From Bifidobacterium sp. ESL0763 (GTDB lineage: Bacteria; Actinomycetota; Actinomycetes; Actinomycetales; Bifidobacteriaceae), in contig NZ_JAQTHW010000001.1 of NCBI RefSeq assembly GCF_029433395.1, positions 1 through 64,000 on the forward strand: a stretch of 64,000 bases of DNA, written 5' to 3'. Both the position numbers and the translations under genes were made by a program. Positions within the stretch are counted from its first letter, which is position 1. Each line of letters starts with the position of its first letter. Positions 27,559 through 35,745 of the stretch are shown one piece after another. The notes under the pieces were generated by a model. It was not told the origin of the DNA. It worked only from the letters and a program-made list of their open reading frames with translations, and did not search any database.

Positions 27559-29292
27559 TCACTCGCTTTTGCGGCTGCCGAGCTTCACGGCCGCGCCGGC
27601 ACCGGCCAGCAGCAGCATCGCACCGGCCACGGCGGCGACGGTGACACCGGTCTCGGCCAGGCCGCCACGGTTGCCGTTGGCCTGCCCGCCGGCGATTCCG
27701 GAACCACGGACGAGCGCGGACTGCGCGTCCTCGAGCTGCACGTAATAATACGTGTAGTCGGGGTTGCTCCGCAGCATCTCGGAGGAGGCGGTGAGCGCCT
27801 GCTTGGCCTGGTTCAGCGCCTCGGCGAACACGCTCCACGAGTCGGCGGTGTAGTCCTGCTGCTTCAGCTTCTCGGCCTGCTCGACCTCGAGGCTCAGGTC
27901 GTTCCTGGTCTTCGGGGTGGTGGGCATGTCGGCGCCGGTCTTCTCGCCGGGCTTCGGGGCCTTGAGCCCGTCGACGGCGGCGTTGATGTCCTTGGTGACG
28001 GCATCGACATCCTGCTGGGTCAGGGCGTCACCGTTCTGCGCCTTGGTCTTGATATCCTGGGCCTCGGCGTAGGCGATCACGGCGTTGTACCACGAGAACT
28101 CGGTGTAGTGGATGTCGGTATCCACGCCGTCGAACCTGGCGTTCGCGGTGTTGAACTTGGAGATGTCGACCAAGGCGCCGGCCTTCGCGTTGAGATCGGA
28201 AAGCGCGGCATCCACCTCGGCCTGCGTGGCACTCGCGTTGTCGAGCACCGCCTTGGCGGCCGTACGCGCGGTGTCGAAGGCGCTGAAGCCCACAACCGCG
28301 AAATCGGCCTGCCGGTAGTCCTTCACCTTGTTATAGGCGGTCTGCAGAGCGGTCTTGCTCACACCCGGCGTGCTCGGCGGAGCGGGGGCGCTGGCCTCCA
28401 CCAGCGCGGCGGCCTTCGCGTTGAGCTCGGTGACCTCGGCATCCACCTGGGCCTGCGTGGCACTCGCGTTGTCGAGCAACGCCTTGGCCTTGGCGAGTTC
28501 GCTGGCGAACGGAGCCCAGGAAGCGGCGGTGTAGTCGGACTCCTGCTTGTTCTTCACGGCGTCGTAGGCGGACTGCAGGGCGGACTTGTCGACGCTCGGC
28601 GTACTCGGCGTGGTGTCGGTCAGCAGGTTGGGGTCGAGGGCCTTGGTCGCGTCGTAAAGCTGGTCATAGGCCAAGGTGATCACATAGTCGCTATCGGAGG
28701 CGTGGCCACTCTCGAACTCATAGCTGGCGCTGTTTCGGGCATTGTTGAACTTCTGCCAGTTCTCGTTACCGGTGTAAGAGCTCTCCTGCACATCCTTCAC
28801 CTTGTTATAGAGGGACTGCAGGTCGGTACGAGTCTTCAGGGGATCGGCGCCCGTGGGTTTGCCGGATTCCGCCTGTTGCAGATTGCCCGGATAACCCTGC
28901 ATGATTCCGGTCATGTTGTCCACGGCAGCTTGGTTGCTGGCGCCAAGGGCGGTGTGGTCATTGGCGTCGTTGAGCATGTCCTTCGCTCTCTCGAGATCAA
29001 TGGCGAAATCCATCCACGACCTCTGCGTATATTGCGCGGCATTGCCGGAAGCGTCGAAGAACGCCTTTGCCGCGTCATAGGCGGTCTGCAGATTGGACTT
29101 GTCGAAGTCGGACTGCGCCGAAACCGCCACGGCCTTCTTCTGCGAGGCAGCCTTCTTCGCCTGCTGTGCGATTGTCGTGCCGGCATCGCCCGTCGTCGGG
29201 GCCTGGTCGGCCGCCGCGAGTCCGACGCCGCCGAACAGCGTGCAGAACGCGGCGAACGAGGCGACAATCGTCGCCCTTCTTGTGTTCTTCAT
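27559..29292 (-). CDS. Sortase-anchored surface protein with FIVAR-type repeats
   Basis: A 577-residue exported protein. Signal peptide at residues 1-28 (IVASFAAFCTLFGGVGLAAA), then five or six helical FIVAR-like repeats of about 60-80 residues marked by L(Q)xAYxxVKxxxxxxY and (V)LDNASATQA(Q/E)VDA, and a C-terminal LAETG (about 545-549) with membrane anchor and basic tail. LAETG is a known variant of LPXTG. FIVAR repeats occur in cell-wall proteins and often accompany carbohydrate-active domains, but no enzyme domain is present, so a spacer or ligand-binding role is likely. AAGGACG precedes ATG 29292. Confidence 0.87.
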   Translation of the reverse strand: MKNTRRATIVASFAAFCTLFGGVGLAAADQAPTTGDAGTTIAQQAKKAASQKKAVAVSAQSDFDKSNLQTAYDAAKAFFDASGNAAQYTQRSWMDFAIDLERAKDMLNDANDHTALGASNQAAVDNMTGIMQGYPGNLQQAESGKPTGADPLKTRTDLQSLYNKVKDVQESSYTGNENWQKFNNARNSASYEFESGHASDSDYVITLAYDQLYDATKALDPNLLTDTTPSTPSVDKSALQSAYDAVKNKQESDYTAASWAPFASELAKAKALLDNASATQAQVDAEVTELNAKAAALVEASAPAPPSTPGVSKTALQTAYNKVKDYRQADFAVVGFSAFDTARTAAKAVLDNASATQAEVDAALSDLNAKAGALVDISKFNTANARFDGVDTDIHYTEFSWYNAVIAYAEAQDIKTKAQNGDALTQQDVDAVTKDINAAVDGLKAPKPGEKTGADMPTTPKTRNDLSLEVEQAEKLKQQDYTADSWSVFAEALNQAKQALTASSEMLRSNPDYTYYYVQLEDAQSALVRGSGIAGGQANGNRGGLAETGVTVAAVAGAMLLLAGAGAAVKLGSRKSE

Positions 29293-29682
29293 TCTTCGTC
29301 CTTATCTATGGGGTGACATACCAAACTAAAATTACCATATTTGATTCATTAATGTCTAATTGTGATACAGTGAAGCCAATTCTCATTTGCAAGGGAAAAC
29401 GATTTCCGCATACCAGTACTTATCAGCATCGGGAAAGCCTCCATACACGCGGGGAACCAACGGTTCAACGAACCGACCAACGGCGAAGCCCGGCCAGATC
29501 AACCGACCTTCCGCAAACTTGCCCCCATGGATATCGCGTCGCATTCCGATTCCAAGTGGCTCGGATTCCATCCTCAAAACGTTTTATGCCATTCTCGAAC
29601 CATGAGACCGTCGCCGGTATCGCCGCTGGCACGCTGGAATGACGGCCGAAGCCGGTGCCACAGCCCCGGTATCATGGGGGAC
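29293..29682. other. Divergent intergenic region (390 bp), no gene seen
   Basis: It lies between the FIVAR surface protein and the kinase gene. The first about 100 bp are AT-rich (promoter-like) and the rest is moderate GC. The kinase frame is open back to 29527, but no ribosome site supports an earlier start. No repeat or RNA gene was recognised. Confidence 0.5.
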
Positions 29683-32157
29683 ATGAGCGACTTGAACGCG
29701 TTGAACCTGAAACCCGGGGCACTCGTCGGCGGATACACCCTGATATCACGGCTCGGCTCGGGCGCGATGGGGTCGGTCTGGCGTGTGCGCGACGACGGCG
29801 GGCAGGTCTACGCGATGAAGATCCTGCGCGACTCGCTCAAGAACGACGACGACACCGCCGATATCGCAGACGGCGACAACTACGCCCCCGGGCAGGATGG
29901 CCAGCTTCCGGCCAGCGAGGGCGAATTCCCGCACCGCCGCCACCGCCGCGACCCGCAGCTCACCGCCCGCGAGCGCCTGCGCCGGGAGGCCATGGCCCTG
30001 CGCCGCGTGCGGCACCCGGGGGTGTGCGCCATCGTCGACATGGAGCTCGACGACTCCCTGGCCTTCATCGTCACCGAACTGATCGAGGGCCGCAACCTGC
30101 GCGACGACGTGGCGGCGAACGGCAGGTACGTGGGCGAGGACCTCGAACGCCTGGCCCGCAAGCTCATCGAGGCCGTGCGGGCCGTGCACGCCCAAGGGGT
30201 GATCCACCGCGACATCAAGCCGACCAACATCATGGTCTCGGCGGCCGGGCCCGTTCTGGTGGACTTCGGCATCGCCATGAGCGCGGGCGAAAGCCATGTG
30301 ACGCGCACCGGGCTGGTGATGGGCACCCCCGGGTTCATCGCCCCCGAGATCATCGACGGCGCCGAAAGCGGGGAGGCCACAGACTGGTGGTCGCTGGCCA
30401 GCGTGCTCGCCTTCGCCGCCACCGGACGGCCGGTGTTCGGGTCCAAGCCGATGATGACCGTGCTCGAGCGGGAGGCCAGCGGCAACGCCAACCTTGCCGG
30501 GCTGCCCGCGCGCACGCTCGCCGCGTTCCGTTCGGCGCTCGACCCCGATCCGGGCCGCCGCTGCACGCCGGAGGAACTGCTGCGGGCCATCACGCTGGAT
30601 TCGCTCAATCCCTTCGAAGCCGACGGCGACGAGGATACGGCCGTGTTCGGCGACGACGGCAATGACAGCGACGGCGGCAACGGTGGCTCGACCGGCAATC
30701 CGGGGGCGATGCCCCCTTTTAGTCCGTCCGGCCCCGCCCGCGATGGCACCGGAGCACCACCGCCTCCGAACGCCTCCGGCAAGCCGGCGAACCTCAATAC
30801 CACAGATAACCCCAGCGCCTCCGACGCGGCGACCGAGACCCTTCATCAGGCGGCCACGGGCGACCCGAGCAACCCGCGCTCGTTCTGGCGTGGCGACAAG
30901 ACCGGCCAGGAGGCGATGACGCAAATCATCGCGACGGCACCACGAGCCAATCGGGCATCTTCCGCGGCCAGGCGCGACCCATCGCCCGACGACGGCTCGG
31001 ATGGCAGCGCCACACGGGCTCTGTCCCCACAATCTCCGCCCACCCGGTCGCTGGCCCGGGAATCGGGAACACGGATGCTGGCGACCGCGGACGGGGTGCC
31101 GGAGACGCAAGCCTTCACCACGGCATATGGGGAACCGGCAACACAGGCGTTCACCACGGCGGACGGAGAGCCGCTCACCCAGGCGTTCCCGGCGCTTGAC
31201 CGCAGCATGGTGCAGCCGCTGCGCCCGGCCCCGCAGGCAACGAACGAGGATGCGGCACCGAGCTATCCGAGTGCACAATATGCGCAGCAGGCACCGGCCG
31301 CCGAGCCGATGTCGTTGGCGCAGAATCCCGCCGACCTCAGGCGTCAGGCGCTCATCTCGCGCTCCACACTGCCGCTGTGGCTGCTCGCCCTGCCGATCGC
31401 CGCACTCGCCGCCGCTCTGCCCACCGTCTCGGCGCTGCTGGTCATCGTGCTGCTCTGGCTGCTACTCGCCATCGGCCATAGCGAGATGGCGCAGCTGCGG
31501 CGCGAGGAAAAGCGCGGGGGAGCGCGCAGACGCCACGACGCCGCGCTGCGCATGCTGGGCCTGCCGTGGCACGTGCTCAAGGCGCTGCTGCTCACCGTTC
31601 CCCGGGCTCTGCTGGTGGCGGCCATCGCCTGGCTGGCGCCCATCGTGGTCGACCTGGTGTCGGGCATGCCCACCGCCAATACCTTCTGGACGCTCGGCGG
31701 CTGGAACCTCGATATCCCCGTGCCCACCGCGCCGGGGGCCTCGTTCAGCGGTGGTATGCAGGCCGTGTTCGCCCTGGCCGCGTGGCTGGTCGTCGTCTTC
31801 ACCGCTCGGCCGGAGGCCATTCGCATCGGCATGGGCACGCTGTGGGGGCTCAAACGCGATCCGGCGGAAGAGACCGCACCGGCCGCCGGCGAAAACGGCA
31901 ATCCGAACGATTCCGTCCGCGTCAATGGCAACGGGGAAGTGATCGAAGGACAGGAAAACGGCATGACCGACGATAACGCCGATATCATGCCGACTGATGG
32001 CGAGACGGCTTCCGGCCCACGCCGGCGCCACGCGATTCGCAGGGGAGTGGTGCTGGCGCTTGGGATTCTCGCGCTCGCCGTCGCCATCGTGCTGCTGGCG
32101 CAAGGCCGGCCGATCGACTTCTTCCCGCTGCCCACGCCGGACCCCTTGGTCTTCTGA
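29683..32157 (+). CDS. Membrane-bound serine/threonine protein kinase (Hanks type)
   Basis: 824 residues. The kinase domain occupies about 15-310: RLGSGAMGSVW, VAIK-equivalent YAMKIL (Lys near 46), an insertion of about 50 charged residues before the C-helix, catalytic HRDIKPTN near 174, DFG near 193, and GTPGFIAPE. A disordered Ser/Thr/Pro linker (about 315-545) contains tandem TQAFTTA(Y/D)GEP units. Four or five hydrophobic segments follow (around 562-596, 635-660, 705 and 788-806). ATG 29683 has GGGGG immediately upstream; ATG 29674 is the alternative. It is unlike PknB in lacking PASTA domains. Confidence 0.88.
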   Translation: MSDLNALNLKPGALVGGYTLISRLGSGAMGSVWRVRDDGGQVYAMKILRDSLKNDDDTADIADGDNYAPGQDGQLPASEGEFPHRRHRRDPQLTARERLRREAMALRRVRHPGVCAIVDMELDDSLAFIVTELIEGRNLRDDVAANGRYVGEDLERLARKLIEAVRAVHAQGVIHRDIKPTNIMVSAAGPVLVDFGIAMSAGESHVTRTGLVMGTPGFIAPEIIDGAESGEATDWWSLASVLAFAATGRPVFGSKPMMTVLEREASGNANLAGLPARTLAAFRSALDPDPGRRCTPEELLRAITLDSLNPFEADGDEDTAVFGDDGNDSDGGNGGSTGNPGAMPPFSPSGPARDGTGAPPPPNASGKPANLNTTDNPSASDAATETLHQAATGDPSNPRSFWRGDKTGQEAMTQIIATAPRANRASSAARRDPSPDDGSDGSATRALSPQSPPTRSLARESGTRMLATADGVPETQAFTTAYGEPATQAFTTADGEPLTQAFPALDRSMVQPLRPAPQATNEDAAPSYPSAQYAQQAPAAEPMSLAQNPADLRRQALISRSTLPLWLLALPIAALAAALPTVSALLVIVLLWLLLAIGHSEMAQLRREEKRGGARRRHDAALRMLGLPWHVLKALLLTVPRALLVAAIAWLAPIVVDLVSGMPTANTFWTLGGWNLDIPVPTAPGASFSGGMQAVFALAAWLVVVFTARPEAIRIGMGTLWGLKRDPAEETAPAAGENGNPNDSVRVNGNGEVIEGQENGMTDDNADIMPTDGETASGPRRRHAIRRGVVLALGILALAVAIVLLAQGRPIDFFPLPTPDPLVF

Positions 32158-32316
32158 CATATATAAGGTCTCCGAAAGCAGCGAACGCGTCCCGATACGC
32201 GCAACGCGCACGATGCTGAGCGAAAAGCGCGGCCCAAGTTCTTTCGCACCCGCTATTATGGCCAACAGTACGTGAATCTTCACCAACGTCTTTGATCATG
32301 ATGGAAAAGGGATAGC

Positions 32317-33288
32317 ATGTCACAGCCGAGCAACAAGCAGGCGCGCAAACGCCAGACGAGGGCCAACCGCCGTGCCGCCGAGGCCGCAGCGCAGAAGGCG
32401 CGCGAGGAGCAGGCCGCCCGCGAGCGCAAGCAGCAGACCACGATCGGCGTCATCGTCGTCATCATCATCGTGGCGCTCATCGCCATCATCGGCGCGGTCA
32501 CCTTCCACCAGGTCAGCAAGAACAACGCCGAGCGCAAAGTGACCCCCGACCAGCTCTATTCCAAGCTGCAGAAAGCCAAGCCGCGGCCCGCCAACGCCAA
32601 CAGCCAGGGCGGGTTCCTCATCTCCGAGAAGGGCATGAACAAGAAGGTGGCCGGCGCGCCGACCGTCGAGATATACATGGATCCGCTGTGCCCGGGCTGC
32701 GGCTCGCTGCACCGCCAGATCGACGACGACCTGCAGAAGATGGTCAACGCCGGGCAGATCAACCTGGTCTACCATTTCATGAACTTCCTCGACCAGGACT
32801 CCACCGACCACTATTCCAGCCGCGCCTCGGGGGCGGTGACCTACATCGCCAGCCACGATTCCGACACCTCGCAGGTGCTCGGCTTCGTCGCCAACCTCTA
32901 CGAGGAGAGCTACCAGCCGAAGGAAGGCTCGGAATACCAGCCGACCAGCGACGCGCAAATCAAGGAGCAGGCCATCAAGGCCGGGGTGCCGCAGTCCATC
33001 GCCAACAAGGCGTTCGGCAGGCAGTACGACAAGTGGATCACGGCCGCCAACAACTACACGATCAAGCGCAGCGAACTCGCCTCGCCGTCGGGCACGAACG
33101 CGGGCAGCTTCAGCTCGCCGGTCGTCACCGTCAACGGCAAGATCATGGACATGGCCGAGCTCAACGAGATCGGGATGACGCAGAAGCAGGCGCTGCTCAA
33201 GGAGCTGGGCATCAAGGAGACCCAGATTGGGCAGAGCGGCGAGATGCCGTCCATCGGCGCCAAGGGCAAGCCGATCGCGCTCGACTGA
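32317..33288 (+). CDS. Membrane-anchored DsbA-like thioredoxin-fold protein (paralogue 1)
   Basis: 323 residues: basic cytoplasmic N-terminus, one membrane helix at about 44-66 (TTIGVIVVIIIVALIAIIGA), then an extracytoplasmic thioredoxin fold with CPGC at residues 125-128 in MDPLCPGCGSLH. The C-terminal half carries the DsbA helical insert (SSRASGAVTYIAS). It probably acts as a disulfide oxidoreductase or isomerase on exported proteins. AAAAGG precedes ATG 32317. It follows the kinase gene by 159 nt and converges with its own paralogue at 33619. Confidence 0.87.
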   Translation: MSQPSNKQARKRQTRANRRAAEAAAQKAREEQAARERKQQTTIGVIVVIIIVALIAIIGAVTFHQVSKNNAERKVTPDQLYSKLQKAKPRPANANSQGGFLISEKGMNKKVAGAPTVEIYMDPLCPGCGSLHRQIDDDLQKMVNAGQINLVYHFMNFLDQDSTDHYSSRASGAVTYIASHDSDTSQVLGFVANLYEESYQPKEGSEYQPTSDAQIKEQAIKAGVPQSIANKAFGRQYDKWITAANNYTIKRSELASPSGTNAGSFSSPVVTVNGKIMDMAELNEIGMTQKQALLKELGIKETQIGQSGEMPSIGAKGKPIALD

Positions 33289-33472
33289 TGCGGGCGCCAG
33301 GCCGCTAGACCGCTAGACCACTGAGTCGCTCGGGCTATCGGTCACCTGGACGCCGAGTCCAGCGGGCCGATACCGCCAGCCAACAAAGCGGGACCACCGG
33401 GGTCATCAAGCCTCGGCGGCCCCATTTCATATAAGCCGGCGCCGGTGCCACTCCCGTATCTGCTCACAGTTA

Positions 33473-33580
33473 CGCCATAAACGAGCCACTGACCGACGCT
33501 CAACGGCCCAAATATGGCGGGATTATATAGTTGCGCCATAAATGGGCCGCTCACTCGCACTCAGCGGCGTAAAAATGGCG
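33473..33580. repeat. Twin palindromic units, 61-nt period
   Basis: Two 47-nt units (33473-33519 and 33534-33580) both begin CGCCATAAA and end ATGGCG, with internal GCC ... GGC pairing; the second has arms CGCCATAAATGGGCCGCT and AGCGGCGTAAAAATGGCG that pair except for a 6-nt internal mismatch. Start-to-start distance is 61 nt. The pair lies between the two convergent DsbA-like genes. The CGCCAT...GGGCC arm also appears in the hairpin at 53299-53354. Confidence 0.75.
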
Positions 33581-33618
33581 GAATCACGAAAGGTCACCGC
33601 CGGACCGGGACGGCCAGC

Positions 33619-34602
33619 CTACGCGGTCTGCTTGGGGTAGGACGGCTTGTCCTTGGCGCCGAGCGTCGGCATGACGCCCTCGACGCCCACGCCGTCGTTG
33701 GTGAGCCCGATGGTCTGCAGGATCGCCTGCTTGTAGGTCAGCCCGCGGTCCGAGATCGCCGAGATGTCCATCATCGAGCCGTTGATGAGGACCAGCGGAG
33801 TGGTGATCTTGCCCGCGAACTCACCGGACTTGTTCTTCAGCTCGTCGCGGCGCAGCGTGTATTGCGCGGACGCCTGCAGCCAGGGCTTGTATTCCCCATC
33901 GAAGGCCTTGTCCGCGATGTTCTGCGGCACGCCCGCGCTCAGCGCCTGCTGCTTGAGCTGGTCGTCGCTGACGGGGCGGTAGTCCTGGTTCTCGGAGGGC
34001 TGGAAGCTCTCGGAGTGGATGTTGGTGAGGAAGTCGAGCAGGTGGTCCGGGTCCGGGTCATTGCTGGCGATGTAGGCCACGGCGCCCGAGGCGCGGGTGG
34101 AGTATTGGTCGCTCGAGCTGCCGTCGAGGAAGGTGACGGGGTGGATCGACAGGTTCACCTGGCCGGCGTCGAGCATCGAGCGGAACGTCTCGTCCATCTG
34201 CTGGTGCAGGACCGCGCAGCCCGGGCACATCGGGTCGGTGAAGATCTCGAGGGTGGGCGCGTTGGGCTCCGTCTTGCCGTAGCCGAGGTGGGAGAAGAGG
34301 ATGCCGCCCTTGGCGTCGGCATATTTCGGCTTGAGTTTCACGGCCTGGAGGTCCTGGTAGGACTGCTGGACGGTGACGCTTTGGGCGACGTTGCGCTGGT
34401 GGATCGACTTGTAGCTCACCAGTCCGATCACCGTGATCAGCGCGATGACGAGGACCATGCCCACGAATCCGACGATGCGGCGCTGCCGGCGCTCTTTCTT
34501 CTGCTGCTCGCGGTGCGCCTGCAGCAACAGCTGACCGGCATCAAAGTTAAAAGGCGTATTCGACCCAGCTCCAGACAAATAATCATTGTCATGCCGTGCC
34601 AT
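33619..34602 (-). CDS. Membrane-anchored DsbA-like thioredoxin-fold protein (paralogue 2)
   Basis: 327 residues with the same plan as paralogue 1: polar N-terminus, membrane helix at about 43-65 (RIVGFVGMVLVIALITVIGL), CPGC at 126-129 in TDPMCPGCAVLHQQ. Shared blocks include S(S/T)RASGAV(T/A)YIAS, GVPQ(S/N)IA(N/D)KAF and a C-terminal G(M/L)T(Q/Y)KQA. The two genes therefore derive from one ancestor and now face each other. The protein probably oxidises or isomerises disulfides outside the membrane. The upstream 34603-34900 is AT-rich. Confidence 0.87.
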   Translation of the reverse strand: MARHDNDYLSGAGSNTPFNFDAGQLLLQAHREQQKKERRQRRIVGFVGMVLVIALITVIGLVSYKSIHQRNVAQSVTVQQSYQDLQAVKLKPKYADAKGGILFSHLGYGKTEPNAPTLEIFTDPMCPGCAVLHQQMDETFRSMLDAGQVNLSIHPVTFLDGSSSDQYSTRASGAVAYIASNDPDPDHLLDFLTNIHSESFQPSENQDYRPVSDDQLKQQALSAGVPQNIADKAFDGEYKPWLQASAQYTLRRDELKNKSGEFAGKITTPLVLINGSMMDISAISDRGLTYKQAILQTIGLTNDGVGVEGVMPTLGAKDKPSYPKQTA

Positions 34603-35292
34603 CAGATCCCCTTCCCTGGCTCAGCATCTCTCCGAAGGAGGTCCGCCTCCATACGCGGAAGGGACTGGATTCGACTTCCACATATCATAACCAAACACTT
34701 CTTCACATGTTCTGATTGCGAAACAAATCGTATGACCTAACTCACAATCATTCCATATCTGACTGCAATATATCAAAATTCATCCATTTTTCCGCTCTGC
34801 CTATCGTCGATTGAACCGACTTTGCGTAAAACGCAACAATTTTCGCGTACTGGCTCGTAATGTATACAAACCCTCCACTTTGTCCGCAATCCCGCAAGGC
34901 TCTACCTCAGAGCAGAAATCGTTGCCATCAGCTAAATACGGCGCTCTTCCACAGATTTTTGAGACAAATTATAATGAATCCGTCGCGTCTTGTTCTTGAC
35001 GTGAAAACCATTCTCGCCGATGCGGATTATATGCAATCGACACCGCCTCGCGCAGCGCGACATGCAACTGGCGCTAAAAATGAGATACCCAACGTGCATT
35101 ACGACAATTTCACCTATAGTGTTCAATAGTGACTGATGCCGTCATCAGATATGATGATTCTTCACAAACATCATACGATTCTCTTCGAAAGAAGCGGGTC
35201 AACGGTGGATGTGAGAAGCCGAGCAATCGGCTGGTACTGCTAAAATAAAGTAGCGTTTGGTCGTTTCCGGATGCAGATCCGCTGATGACCGT
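34603..35292. other. AT-rich intergenic region before tRNA-Thr
   Basis: About 690 bp of low GC with no supported gene. It contains the promoter of the minus-strand DsbA-like gene and of the tRNA. A small palindrome TTGCGT/ACGCAA with AAA loop is at 34822-34836. Nothing else was recognised. Confidence 0.5.
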
Positions 35293-35366
35293 GCCTCCTT
35301 AGCTCAGATGGCCAGAGCGGCCGCCTTGTAAGCGGCAGGTCGTCGGTTCGATCCCGACAGGAGGCT
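35293..35366 (+). tRNA. tRNA-Thr (anticodon TGT)
   Basis: A 74-nt cloverleaf: acceptor GCCTCCT/AGGAGGC, D-arm with AGCTCAGATGGC, anticodon stem GCCGC/GCGGC around loop CTTGTAA (anticodon TGT), and T-arm GTCGGTTCGATCCCGAC. The discriminator base is T (35366). CCA is not encoded. Confidence 0.96.
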
Positions 35367-35745
35367 CACGAACGCGAGGGGGCTAGGTTTTAGTGCAGTC
35401 GCACAGGCGCGATGTATCGTCTGGCCATAGATAACTCTTAGCTCGAGTAAGTATGGTGGTCTCTCCAACTCGAGACCGCCATCGAAGTGGCGAAACTCCC
35501 CCAAATTGCTTTGCCCTTCGGGGGGCGGGATAATCCCCTTCATTCCCACCCCTCTTCCCCTTTATTCTTTCCTTATTCTCTCCTCTCCTCCGAGGTGCGC
35601 AGGCGCCGAAACCATGCATCAAATCTGAATGTTTTTCAATGAATACGAAGCGCCCGTGCATTCGTGTCCGCCAGCGGTTAGACTGTGAAACAGTACCGGA
35701 AGAGTATGCGATTGCTCGGAAAATCGCCGGATCGGGGGATGAACG
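35367..35745. other. Intergenic region with pyrimidine-rich tract
   Basis: 380 bp between tRNA-Thr and the RpfB-like gene. From about 35534 to 35591 the plus strand is about 90% C/T, an uninterrupted-looking polypyrimidine tract. No gene, terminator or second tRNA is visible. The promoter of the RpfB-like gene should be in the last 100 bp. Confidence 0.45.

Noticed and set aside
35293..35366. tRNA-Thr as an integration site
   Set aside because: No repeat of the tRNA 3' end and no integrase was found in the window.
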